Part shown: positions 10,125 to 21,070 of the stretch, piece by piece
Layout of the letters: each line of letters starts with the position of its first letter
Numbering within the stretch: position 1 is the first letter of the stretch
Notes under the pieces: model-generated
Told to the model about the DNA's origin: nothing
The model's database searches: none
The model's input: the letters and a program-made list of their open reading frames with translations, nothing else
Source: Cephalotus follicularis
Taxonomy: Eukaryota > Streptophyta > Magnoliopsida > Oxalidales > Cephalotaceae
Direction of reading: 5' to 3'
Length of the DNA: 64,000 bases
Assembly: GCA_001972305.1 (NCBI GenBank)
Contig: BDDD01002037.1
Location: 62,001 to 126,000 of the forward strand
Translations under genes and position numbers: made by a program

Positions 10125-13100
10125 TCACTCAATTTCACACAAACCTAATTCCAATCTAAATTTTGAGAAGGTTTGTTCATCTAGAGGTTTTGTGAATATG
10201 TCCGCGACTTGTTCTTCGGTCGGGATGAAAACTAATTCTATGTCACCGTTTTCAATGTGGTCTTTTATGAAATGATATCTAATGTCTATGTGCTTTGTTC
10301 TGGAGTGGTGAACGGGATTTTTCCCTAAGCAAATAGCACTAGTGTTGTCACACCTAATTGGCACTTTTTCAAAGGTAAACCCATAATCAAGAAGTTGTTG
10401 CTTCATCCACATGACTTATGCGCAACAAATGCCGGCGACAATATATTCAACTTCGGTAGTCGAAAGAGCTACCGAATTTTGTTTCTTGCTAAACCAAGAA
10501 ATGAGCATATTGCCTAAGAATTGACAAGTGCCACTTGTGCTTTTTCTATCCACCTTATATCCTCCAAAATCGGCATCAGAGTAAGTGTGTAGGTCAAATG
10601 ATGATTTCCTAGGATACCATAATCCTAAGGACGGTGTATATGCTAAATATTTTAAAATTCGTTTTACGGCATGCAAATGAGATACTTTGGGACAAGCTTG
10701 AAATCTAGCACACAAACAAACACTAAACAAGATATCTGGCCTACTTGCCGTTAAATAGAGCAACGATCCTATCATGCTTCTAAATAGTTTTTGATCGATT
10801 GACTTACCTTGCTCATCCTTGTCAAGCTTTGTTGTTGTGCTCATGGGTGTCTTTCTCTTTTTAGCATTCTCCATCCCAAATCTCTTAAGTAAGTCCTTGA
10901 CATACTTTGATTGATTGATGAAGATGCCTTCCTTCAGTTGTTTGACTTGAAGTCCTAGGAAGTAATTGAGCTCACCCATCATGCTCATTTCGAATTCCAC
11001 CTGCATAATCTTACCAAAGTTCTTGCACAAGTTTTTGTTAGTAGAACCGAATATGATATCATCTACATATACTTGAACAATCAAAATTTCATTATTGACA
11101 GATTTTGTAAAAAGGGTAATGTCAATAGTGCCTCTTTTAAAACCATTTTCAAGTAAATATCCACTAAGCTTTTCATACCAAGCTCTTGGAGCTTGTTTCA
11201 ATCCATACAAAGCTTTTGAAAGCTTAAAAACATGATTGGGATAATGAGGGTTTTCAAACCCGGGAGGTTGTCCCACATACACTTCCTCCTTTATTAGCCC
11301 ATTTAAAAAAGCACTTTTGACATCCATTTGAAAAAGAGTGAAATCTTTAAAAGATGCATATGCAAGCAACATGCGAATAGATTCAAATCTTGCTACGGGT
11401 GCATATGACTCATCAAAGTCAATTCCCTCTTCTTGGGAATAACCCTTAGCAACCAACCTAGCTTTGTTTCTAATAACAATGCCTTGGTCATCTACCTTGT
11501 TCCTATAGACCCATTTAGTACCTATTATATTTTGATTACTAGGTCTAGGTACTAGGTTCCATACTTTACTCCTATCAAATTGATTCAATTCCTCTTGCAT
11601 GGCATTGATCCAATTTTTATCTTTTTCGGCCTCATTTATATTTTTAGGCTCGATTTGAGATAGAAATGCAATATAATTATGATTAATGCTACTTCTAGTA
11701 GAAACACCTAATCTAGGGTTACCTATAATAGCTTCATGAGGATGTCCTCTTACCACCTTCAAGGTTTGGTCATGAAGAGCTTCTTGATAGTCTTCTTGAG
11801 GGGTCTCTCCTTCGGTGGACTCCTCCCTTTTTGCTTCATCTAGATTAATCTTTCTAACACCATTTTCAATGAAATCTACACAATCATCAACATTAACTTC
11901 TTTTGGAAGTTTAGGGTTAAATTCATCAAAAACAACATGCATGGATTCTTCAACTAGCAAAGTTCTTTTGTTGAAACATCTATAAGCCATACTAGTAGAA
12001 CAATAACAAAGAAATATGCCTTCGTCGACTTTAGAGTCAAAATTTCCAAGATGCTCTTTTCCATTATTGTGGATAAAGCACTTGCATCTGAAGGTATGAA
12101 AATAACTAATGTTAGGCTTTCTCCCCCTCCATAACTCATATGGAGTCTTTTTGAGAATTGGCCTAATTGATATACGATTAAGGGTATAACATGAAGTATT
12201 TATTGCTTCAGCCCAAAAATATTTTGGTAAATTATTTTCATTCAAAAGTGTTCTACACATTTCTTGTAGAGTTCTATTTTTTCTCTCAACAACCCCATTT
12301 TGTTGAGGTGTTCTAGGAGTGGAGAACTCGTGTATAAAACCATTTTCATTGCAAAAGTTTTCAAATAAATGATTTTCAAATTCTTTTCCATGATCACTTC
12401 TAATTTTAGAAATTGAAGTGTCCTTTTCATTTTGAACCGTTTTGCAAAAACTTGAAAATTCTTTAAAAGATTCACTTTTGTGGCCTAAGAAAATAGTCCA
12501 TGTATATCTAGAGAAATCGTCAACAATAACCATGGCATAAGATTTTCCTCCTAGGCTTCTAACATCTATTGGTCCAAATAAGTCTAGATGTAAAAGTTGT
12601 AAAGGCCTAGTTGTGGATACAATGTTCTTACTTTGAAATGAGGCTCTAGTTTGTTTTCCATATTGGCATGCATCACAAACTCTATCCTTTTCAAAGCTAA
12701 TCTTAGGAAGTCCTTTAACTAGATCATGTTTCAGAAGCTTTGAAATGGTTGTCATACCTACATGACCTAGTCTTCTATGCCATAGTCAACTATCATCATT
12801 CATGGAAACTAAACATTTAATATTAACTAAGTCATCTATGTCTACTACATATACATTTCCATGTCTATGTCCAATAAACTTTACTAGACCATCATTTATA
12901 TCTATGACTTTGCATAAGTCCTTTTCAAAAACGACTCTACAATCCTTGTCACATAATTGACTTATGCTCAAGAGATTGTGCTTAAGTCCATCAACAAATA
13001 ACACATTATGAATAGAAGTTTTGAGATTACCTATGGAGCGAACACCTTTGATTTTTCCTTTTACATTGTCTCCGAAAGTTACTTCTCCTCCTTGCTTTGA

Positions 13101-13200
13101 TTCATACTTGACGAAGAGACTCTTGTCACCCGTCATATGCTTGGAGCATCCACTATCCAAGTACCACTGAGTCTTCTTGGATAATGCCTTCAAGCACACC
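10125..13200 (-). pseudogene. pol: Ty1/copia pol: protease, integrase, RT, RNase H
   Basis: One reading frame broken only by stops. Domains in order from 13200 down: protease with WYLDSGCSKHMTG; pre-integrase zinc finger (HRRLGH ... CDACQYGK); integrase with catalytic Asp in HLDLFG, Asp in RSDHGKEF and Glu in [10 protein letters not shown] with [11 protein letters not shown] and the YVDD box ([10 protein letters not shown]); RNase H with [15 protein letters not shown] and KHIDIRYHF ending GLCEIE. Stops at 12783-12785 (between protease and the HRRLGH finger) and 10413-10415 (inside RNase H) look like single G-to-A or C-to-T changes in Trp or Gln codons. Catalytic residues appear preserved. Gene order PR-INT-RT-RH and the tRNA-Met-primed relatives place it in Ty1/copia, with LTR style and extra ORF pointing to Sirevirus. 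Confidence 0.9.
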
Positions 13201-13214
13201 TACAAACACAAATT

Positions 13215-14208
13215 TCAAATTTTTGTTTGAGGTACCCGACAAATCATGGGTCCTTTAGGGTTAGTCAAAATGGCTCCTTTCGGAACCCAACTTCTTTTTG
13301 TTCTAGAGAAGTTCAAATCATTCAATGCATTTTGTTTGTAAAAACATGATGTAGAAGTATGGCCAATGTTACCACAAATATTAACTACATGTCTTTTATG
13401 CACATTATTTCTTCTATAAAAACAAGATGAAAATGTATGACCATATTTACCACAATGTGTACACATGATATTTTTCTTACTAATGGCATTCTTCCTATGG
13501 TTACATTGTGAGTGTGTGTGTCCATTTTTACCACAAAAAGTACATGATCTAGTCACATTCTTCCTAAACATAGCATTCTTTTTATGAAAGCAACTAGTAG
13601 ATATATGCCCATTTCTACCACAATAGTCACACACAATCTTCATTTTAATCTTGGCCTTTTCAACCTTTTCCTTTTCAATTTTCTCCTTCGTATCAAAGAA
13701 TGTTTGATAAAGCATGACATTATTCATTTCTTCATATCCTAGTCCGGCTTTATCAAAAACACATCTTTGCATCCCAAGGAGATTCTCAAGCTTCTCATTA
13801 CTATTGGAAAACCTTGAGAAGGTTTTCTTTAAAGCTTCTATCTCCTCCTTGAGATTTTTGTTCTCCTTTACAAGGTAAGCTATTTCATTTTCCAGGACGG
13901 TCTACCTCAATTTCATTTGAGGTTTCTTCCTTAGCCAATTTTAGTTCATCATTTTCTTATGTTAATGAATTAACCTTTTTCTTCAAAGAAGTAATCATAG
14001 AACTATATTTTTCTACTAATAAAACAAGTTCGTCATATGTTACCTCATCATTTTCTGCTTCTCCTTGTTCCTCCAAAGCCATCAAGGCTATTTGAGCCAC
14101 CTCTTCGTTTGTGTCTTCCTCTGAGCTGGATTCATCACTATCATCCCAAGTTGCGATCATAGCCTTCTTCTTCTTCTTCAAAATTTCCTTCTTCTTCTTC
14201 AAAATTAG
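13215..14208 (-). pseudogene. gag: Copia gag C-terminal half with tandem zinc knuckles, 5'-truncated
   Basis: From 14208 down: a Lys-rich stretch encoded by a GAA-type simple repeat, IATWDDSDESSSEED (typical of Sirevirus gag), an acidic coiled-coil-like region, then a Cys/His region. The latter has three CX2CX4HX4C knuckles (CDYCGRNGHISTSC, CTFCGKNGHTHSQC, CTHCGKYGHTFSSC) and a fourth lacking its first Cys (NICGNIGHTSTSC). A stop at 13957-13959 and a frameshift near 13900 separate the two parts; another stop at 13215-13217 precedes protease. The N-terminal capsid half and the 5' LTR are missing: at about 14208 the sequence changes abruptly to an unrelated gypsy LTR. Confidence 0.85.
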
Positions 14209-14224
14209 CTAAGTGATGAGAAGA

Positions 14225-14450
14225 AAACTGTCTAAAGCGCCGACAGTTACACTTAAAGCGTCGACGCTTTATGTGAGAGTCGATCTCCTAATTTGGAACG
14301 TCGACGCGTTGAAGTTCTATGTGTCAGTTGACTCAAAGCGTCGACGCTTTGTGATAAAGCGTCAGCGCTTTAGTCGGGATAGAGGTGAAAAAGTCAGGTA
14401 AAACCCTTAAGCGCCGACGCTTATAAGAAACGGTCGACGCTTTAAGCTGC
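14225..14450. repeat. GTCGAC-core motif array in LTR F
   Basis: Seven or eight copies of the 16-base palindrome family within 225 bases, including near-perfect copies at about 14256-14271 and 14335-14350 (AAAGCGTCGACGCTTT) and variants with GCCGAC or GTCAGC cores. This is the same motif as in the copia LTR although the surrounding sequence is unrelated. Confidence 0.85.
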
Positions 14451-14652
14451 AGACAAAGGTAAAATCTGACTTTTTGGTATTTTGTAAGTAAAATTCTTTA
14501 AGTGGGGACACGTGGCAGGCCAGGGGAAGACGCTAAAAGGTATTATCTGGGGATCTAACAAGTGCAACACTTGGATTGGTTGAATTCTTGTCACATGGGA
14601 GAGAATTAAATGTGTGAGAGGGGGGAAGAAACTTACCCAAGAAGCCATCTCT

Positions 14653-14661
14653 CTATTTAAT
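14653..14661 (+). promoter_or_regulatory. Possible TATA box of LTR F
   Basis: CTATTTAAT in a GC-richer context about 200 bases after the motif array, where a U3 promoter would be expected. Positional inference only. Confidence 0.3.
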
Positions 14662-16192
14662 GGCAAAGGGTGATGAACTCAGTCAATTTGAGCTGAGAAA
14701 GAGAGTAATCCTGCAGAGTGTGAAGTGTAGAACTTGTGGAAAGCAATAGAGAAAGGAATTCTAAAGCTAAGGTAAGGAAATTTTATACCCACTATTGTTA
14801 AAACTTCCCCTGTTTTGCTCTTAAGTATGCAGCAGATTGTTCAATCGATAACGTGTTCAATTCTCAATGGATTTTCGAATGGTTTGCTGTTCTGGAAACT
14901 TTAAGATGTCTTCTTTAAATGTTATGCTTTGCATGTTTCAAGATTCTATCGTTTTCTTGATGGAAATCCAAGTTTTATATTACTGTTCAGGCACTGTTCT
15001 ATTCCTGGATTATGCAGTAGCTTATTTAAATCATATCTCACTCGTTTCTTGATGAAAAATTAAATGGCTGGATGTTTTGAAAACCTTAAGATGTCCTCGT
15101 TAACTGTTATATCATATCAAGGATTCATTTTACTGCTCAGGCCCTGTTTCCTTAAGAAATCAGCCACTTTCAAAAATTCGTACAGGATTCAATTCTCAAC
15201 CAATTGTTGTGATCTTGAGCTTTATGAATTCGTAAATATGTCTACTTTAATGTTCATGTTTTAAGTTTTTACTGAAAAGGCTTAATTCTATTTGAATTAC
15301 TAGATTTCGCAAAGTGATGCAAAACTGATTTTTATGAACTATTTGAGTCAATTACTCAAATGAAAGAAAAGTTTATGGATTGTGAAAGAGATGTTATGAA
15401 ATGATTTTTATGGTTACTTTGAGCTGATCACTCAAAGTAAATGATGAATGAACCGCCCTTGGATTGTGTTCCAAGGGGAATGGAGTGAAGGCTCAATGTT
15501 AATGGAGCGAAGGCTCAATGTTAATGGAGCGTAAAGTGCTCACGGACATGCATGTGATGTAAGGATTGTAGTCGGGGAGTGCACAATGCCCCGGTGAAGC
15601 GGTGTAAAGGGTTCATTAAGGTTTTTATGATGTTTATCTTTACGAAATGATCTAGTTATGATATTAACTAGAAAATGATATGTTTTATGAAATATTCTAG
15701 TTATATGTATTGACTAGAAAAATGTTATGTTGAAATGTGTTTAAACACCTTACTGAGCTATTTTGAGCTCATTCCTTTCAATGTTGTTTTCAAATAAAAA
15801 TGTTTTCAGGAAATGAATGAGTGGAGAATGCGAGCTTAGAGGAAGCTCTTAAGAAGGAAATTTTGAGAAACGAAGGCTATGCGATGATATTCGCATTATG
15901 TTTTGTTATGTAATAAGAATAATGTTTTTTTTTCCGCTGTAATATGTGTTTATGTACAATAGTGATCCTGTGTAATGTAGACCTATAATATGGTTATGAC
16001 ATCTTTTTATAAGATGACTATGTGTAAAGATGAATTGAAGATTATGTACGATTTTACAAAGACGTGAATTTATGATGTTATGTACTTTTAGAAAAGAGTA
16101 CCTAAGGAGGTAACGTTTCACACCCAACGTAGCGCAACCGATCTTCGTAGTTCGCTTTGAGCTTAAAGTGGACTCGGGTCGGGTTCGTTACA

Positions 16193-16990
16193 CAGTCAGT
16201 GTTGTGTCTGACAGGGACCCACGGTTCACTTCGCGGTTATAAAAGAAACTGCAGGCAACTTTTGGTACTCAGTTAAGGTTCAGCACGGCTTTCCATCCCT
16301 AGACATATGGTCAGTCTGAACGAACGATCCAGACTCTTGAGGATATGCTCTGAGCATGTGTGATGGACTGGGGTGGCAGTTGGGATACGCATTTGCCTTT
16401 GTTGGAATTCTCATACAACAACAGTTATCATGCTAGCATCGGTATGGTACTATTTGAGTCTCTTTATGGTTGGAAGTGTAGAACTCTAGTTTATTGGTTT
16501 GAGGTTGGTGAACAAAGTCTTCTAGGGTCAAAACATGCCCAAGAGAAACCGGAAAAGGCTAGGGTTATCAAGGAAAGGCTTCTAACCGCTCAGAGTCGAC
16601 AAAAGAGTTATGCAGATCATCAAAGGCAAGACTTAGAGTTCTCAGTGGGAGACCATGTGTTCCTTAAGGTTTCACGAACCAAAGGGGTTATGAGGTTATG
16701 CAAGAAAGGAAAGTTAGCCCCATGGTATATAGGACCTTTTGAGACCTTGAGAGGGTAGGTACAGTTGCCCACAGACCTGCCTTACTGCCCAGTTTGTTAG
16801 AGATACACGATGTCTTTCAGGAAGTATCATCCAGATCCTTCACATGTGCTACAGTTTGAACCGTTAGAGTTGAGGACATAAATGAGTTTTGAAGAGATAC
16901 TTGTCCAGATTCTAGATCGTCAGATCAGGCAGTTAAGGAACAAGAGTTCTATTTTGGTCAAAGTGCTATGGCAGTATCAGGCTTGAGGAA
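16193..16990 (+). pseudogene. pol: Gypsy C1 integrase C-terminal fragment
   Basis: The frame starts in the middle of the integrase core with VSVVSDRDPRFTS, which carries the second catalytic Asp, directly after the end of LTR F. It continues through QSERTIQTLEDML (catalytic Glu), YNNSYHASIG, QSRQKSYADHQRQDLEF, VGDHVFLKVS and KGKLAPWYIGPF to a stop at 16756-16758. Three stops occur earlier (near 16240, 16300 and 16351). Beyond 16758 a decayed tail still reads ILDRQIRQLRNKSS and VKVLWQYQ, the region before the chromodomain-like end in Tekay/Del integrases. The first half of pol is absent to the left. A PPT and LTR follow, so this is the 3' end of an element. Confidence 0.85.
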
Positions 16991-17073
16991 GCGCCATGGG
17001 AGCGTGAGGATGACGAGAGATCGTCATATCATTACCTGTGTTGATCTTAGGTATCTCGGGATGAGATTTCTTT

Positions 17074-17085
17074 AAGGAGGGAGGA
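17074..17085 (+). other. Polypurine tract of gypsy C1
   Basis: AAGGAGGGAGGA immediately before the LTR start TGTAGGCCCCGAG. Confidence 0.8.
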
Positions 17086-17270
17086 TGTAGGCCCCGAGTT
17101 TTAGATATACGGTGTTGTATGTATTTATATATGGTATTGTACTGTATGGTACTTGTGGCATGGCATGGAATGTATATAGTATTATCATATTTTCCTTTTA
17201 CGGCCATTTAAGGGTAGTTGGGGGTTCAACAGAACCTAAGGGGAGTTTTGGGTTTTTCCCCTAAAGGAGC

Positions 17271-17280
17271 CTATATATAG
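17271..17280 (+). promoter_or_regulatory. TATA box of C-family LTR
   Basis: CTATATATAG about 185 bases into the LTR, followed by 'gcgagtaactctcattcc'. The C2 LTR has GATATATAG at the equivalent place (about 40467-40475), so this is a plausible LTR promoter. Confidence 0.55.
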
Positions 17281-17864
17281 GCGAGTAACTCTCATTCCTT
17301 CTCATTTTCATTTCTAGAGAGATAGGGAGAGAGGGAGTTAGAGAGATAGAAGCCAGAATGGAGCAAGGAAGGAGTCTTTGAATTTGTGGCAGAGTTTAGA
17401 GCTTAAAGGAAGGATCAGATCAAGGATTCAACAACAAATCCTTCCAGATCTACAGCTCAGCGATTTAAAAGTATGTTCTACGTATATGCTTAGAATTCAT
17501 GCATTGTGATGGATTTGTATGCCTATTCAGTTATAGATTAATATATACATGCTAGATGGATGAGTTAGGCTGATTGGTATGGTAGATAACATATTTAAAT
17601 AGAGATCAGAGAGAGATTAGTGAATTTGGAACATTTGTCCACTTTCCATTCTCTCCCTAGATCATGGGCTTAAGGGTACAAATCTAAGAGTTTAAAGCGG
17701 TTTTCAAGTTATAATCGACCATTGGGGCTTAAGCTTCCTTTGATTAGAGTTTTGAAAGGATTTTTAAATGGTTTTTGGGCTATTCAACAACCGTATGGCG
17801 ACTCACTACTAAGTCCAAAACCTTTGGTGCTCTAACAAAAGTGTCGTCATTGTTCTTAGCTGTG

Positions 17865-18065
17865 GACTGTCGACACCCGCTTAAACCGGTAACGTTTGAG
17901 CATAAACCGTCAAAGATTCGCCTAGTGCATGAACTTTCGACGCTCTGTTCTATCATCAACGATTTGACTTAAGAGCAAAAACCGTCGACGCTTTGCATAA
18001 AACTTTCAACGCTTTGTAGTGCTAATAGTCGACGCTCTGGCTAAACGAGCGGCGCTTAGCGCCCT
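17865..18065. repeat. GTCGAC-core motif array in C1 LTR
   Basis: Eight or so copies of the AAAGCGTCGACGC motif family, several mutated ('actgtcgacacc', 'aaaccgtcgacgcttt', 'aatagtcgacgctct', 'gagcggcgctt'). A parallel array lies in the C2 LTR at about 41040-41275. Confidence 0.75.
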
Positions 18066-18527
18066 GTTTTTATACGAAATGGACTATTTTTAACCCCTTT
18101 TTAATCCTAAACACTTTTACCTTCAAATGGGTTCAATAGGAAGCCTCCCTAAGGCTGTGTAACATATGTGAACCCTTCTTTGAACAAATTAACCTTCAAA
18201 TCAATATTCAAAATGGATTCTAAAGAGGTTTTCAATAAATGGTTAGGTTAGTTCAATTAGGATGGTTTGGACGCGAATCTCCTAGTTGGGGCTCCTCTCC
18301 ATTGTTTTAATAACTTTGATAGGGAGCAAGAAAATGATTTATGAAAAATGGTTACAAAAAACGGTTTTGACAGATGGATCCTATGTAATCCTTTATGATT
18401 AAGTTCCTATCATTTAAATGGTTATAAGTCACGGGTTATGGGTTTTATATGGTTAGGGTGATAATTTGTTGTTGTTTAAGACTTAACGAGATAACCCATT
18501 CATAATCTTCCGCTACAAAAAAACAGG

Positions 18528-18560
18528 CCTTTTGAAACGGATTCCATCCCTTTCAAAAGG
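18528..18560. repeat. CACTA left subterminal inverted repeat
   Basis: CCTTTTGAAACGG, a nine-base spacer, then a near-complement ending CTTTCAAAAGG. It matches the hairpin units at the right end. Confidence 0.75.
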
Positions 18561-20437
18561 CGTTTATAAAAGTAAAAAATAATATAAAAATCATTTAACT
18601 CTTTTATAATCATTTTTTTTATCTCTTCATCTTCAAGGCAATCAGATCTTTATTGAATCCAATATCATATATTCTCAAAATCTATGAATAGATTCCAATC
18701 ATTCTACCTACACTTGTTCGCATATACCAATATATTCTGTCAATCAACAAAAAGAATACTAGCACGTTCACAAAAAGCCAAAAACAGTAAGGAACTTTGA
18801 TGGAATTTTATAGCAATTATAAGAAATATATATAATGGCAAGTACATAAAAACAATAATACATAAGTGCCTTCTAAGTCATGTGCACCTGATAGAGTCAA
18901 GAAGCCAAAAACGATGCCACTAAACAGTCAATATTACAGCTTAACAACAAATTGGCGAGCAAATTCTTCGGTTCTTGCTTAACATGCCAGAAGTAGAAAG
19001 GAGTTGAAGTGCTTGATTGGAGTTCTTCAAAACTGCAGTTGACTTGGAACCTGAATGTGTGGACATAATCATACTGAGGAAGGACAAGTTTCCTCACCCT
19101 CAGCTTTTGTGTTTCTTCTTTTTTGAAGTGGGGTTTACCTCAACCTTTTCATCATCATCATTTGATAAGAAAACTTGTCTACAGATGGAGTCTCTTGGTT
19201 AGAATTTCATATCCAAATTTCAAAATAAGAAAAACAACATGCATGTGCACACACACACATATCACGCCCCAAACCGTGAGGGAAATCCCCATGACCAGAC
19301 ACATGATCACCTTCCTTTCATTTCTTAAATCTCATCATCCAAAAGTACTATAAATTTAAAATTTTAGAGTTTTACGAAAATCAGACATGTAGCATCCGTT
19401 TATCGGACCTATGCCTCCTGTAAAGAAAACACAATTTACAAATAAGCACACTCCTGAAGGAGGAATCAACAGTTCATAAATGGGTTCAGCCCTTAGCAAC
19501 CATAATTTAAACCAGAAATATACTATTCTAAATGCGGATATAATCATTTAAATGTCTCAATAGGTGAACCCATTCTCATCCTTTACATCAACACAAATAT
19601 CTAACTTACATTCATAACATGTTATTTTTGTGAGGGGTTCGGTTGGTCTAGGTTACGGTTTAGGTTCGAGGCTTTAATGCCATGTTATTTTTGTGTAAAT
19701 TTTCTCCATATACTTTCATTCATTATGAGAGGATATAAATATAGTCTTTAAGGTATTGGGTTAAGCCTAACTGGAACCCTCATTACATAGCTACAAGCCC
19801 TAAACTAGTTAGGCTCAACTTGCATAACTAATACAAAATAACAAATAACAATAAACTAAAGGAAAAATATTGACAAGTATATGCACACTCCTTCTCATAT
19901 TAGAATGACCAATCTACAAAGACAACATGAGAATTGGTCAATCGAAGCAGTGGGACCTACAGATTTCTAAAAAGCTTGATATCCCTAGAAGTCTTGCATG
20001 TAAACAGACTAGATCTGTGAGATATTGGCCCCTTAATGTTTTCAAAATGACAAATCCAATGCAAGTGGAAGAGTTTAATAGGTAATAAATTAACCATAGT
20101 TGAAACTTTGGTAGGATAATCACAGAGAAGAATTGGCATCTATGGTTCGTAGTGGTCAAAGAGCATAAATTGAAGCCCTTTAGTTGCATGGAATTGATTA
20201 TTTGGGCAAGTACATAGAGAATAAATCAGTATCAATCTGTGTTGTATAAATCAGTGTAACATAACTAGAAGATGAAACAAAACAAAAACTCAGTATCATA
20301 CTTCGTGTAAATCATTTAATCTGATTAGATTATTCGATACAAAATTATAGCAATGTAACAGGATTTGTGATACTGTGATACATGTCTTATCTGCCGATTG
20401 ACACCTCAAATGGATTTTACATTTAACTTAGCTCGAT
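18561..20437. other. CACTA left arm, no gene recognised
   Basis: AT-rich, with only short frames. From about 19258 ('tatcacgccccaaaccgtgag') and about 19620-19860 ('ctttaatgccatgttatttttgtg', 'tctttaaggtattgggttaagcc') the wording resembles ends of copia or gypsy LTRs, so an old solo LTR may be hidden here, but I cannot define its borders. Ends with TCGAT (20433-20437), the left duplication of gypsy B. Confidence 0.45.
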
Positions 20438-20483
20438 TGTAATACCCTGTTTGCCTATACGTATTTTCTACAGGTTTTATCTG

Positions 20484-21070
20484 GTAGGGGTAACCCCAAT
20501 GTTCAGATTGCTAGATGCGATACTTGTGGTAGGTATCATCCAGTCGGAACCTGTTATAAAGCCAGTGGGGCCTGCTTTGTATGTGGACAGATGGGTCACT
20601 TCGCGAAGGATTGTCAGGATCCTCGTGCAAAGGAAAGGAAGGGACCTGGTGCGGATGCGGGGCAACGCAATGTAGGAGGCCGAGTCTTTGCAATTACAAC
20701 TCATCAAGCAGCTAATGCTCCAGGTACGGTTTCAGGTTTTATTTCTGTTGGTAACTGTAGAGCTTATGTGTTATATGATACTGGATCGATGCACTCGGTT
20801 GTAGCGAGATCTTTTGTTCGGCATCTTGGAATGCCTTCGCAGTCTTTTGATCCAGCTTTGGTTCTTTCTACCCCTATGGGGACATCTGTTGTGATATCTG
20901 AGTGTTTTTATGCTTGTCCTATTGTTTTTGATGATCGGGTTCGTGATGCGAATCTTCTTCCTATTGATATGTATGATTTCGATATGATTCTGGGTAAGGA
21001 TTGGTTGGACCGTCATCGGGCTACGATTGATTGTCATGCTAGGAGGGTTCTGTTTGGAGAAGTGGATTGA
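20484..21070 (+). pseudogene. gag-pol: Gypsy B gag end and protease
   Basis: The frame opens inside gag with two Cys/His motifs, CDTCGRYHPVGTC and CFVCGQMGHFAKDC, then a Gly/Arg linker. It enters the protease: LYDTGSMHSVV holds the catalytic Asp-Thr-Gly, and DFDMILGKDWLDRHRATIDC the conserved ILG(M/K)DWL block. The frame ends at a TGA (21068-21070) where an Arg codon would fit, and RT continues beyond in the same frame. There is no gag start codon because the capsid half is deleted into the LTR stub at 20483. Comparable plant Tekay-like elements have this gag-PR fusion. Confidence 0.85.

Larger units (their letters stand above)
14209..16192 (+). mobile_element. 5'-truncated gypsy LTR 'F'
   Basis: The right end GTCGGGTTCGTTACA abuts an integrase frame, and the body has LTR-like features: a TATTTAA box near 14654, a short duplicated 'gaaggctcaatgttaatggagc' near 15487-15530, and a 'cttactgagctattttgagctcattcc' block near 15750 of the kind seen toward the ends of gypsy LTRs. 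No TGT start is seen at the left: it begins at the break in the copia gag. So either an F LTR lost its left end together with the copia 5' end, or both sides were joined by a deletion. Short ORFs inside are not credible genes. Confidence 0.6.
17086..18510 (+). mobile_element. Gypsy C1 3' LTR, left part
   Basis: Starts TGTAGGCCCCGAGTTTTAG after the PPT and matches the C2 LTR at 40294-41530 block by block (start, TATA region, 'ataatcgaccattggggctta', motif array, 'aggaagcctccctaaggctgtgtaac', 'gacttaacgagataaccca'). It is interrupted after 18510 by a CACTA transposon and resumes at 40039. Confidence 0.85.

Noticed and set aside
19258..19860. Possible hidden LTR in the CACTA left arm
   Set aside because: LTR-like wording but no paired ends, target duplication, PBS or PPT could be located by eye. 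Left as a note in the arm entry.
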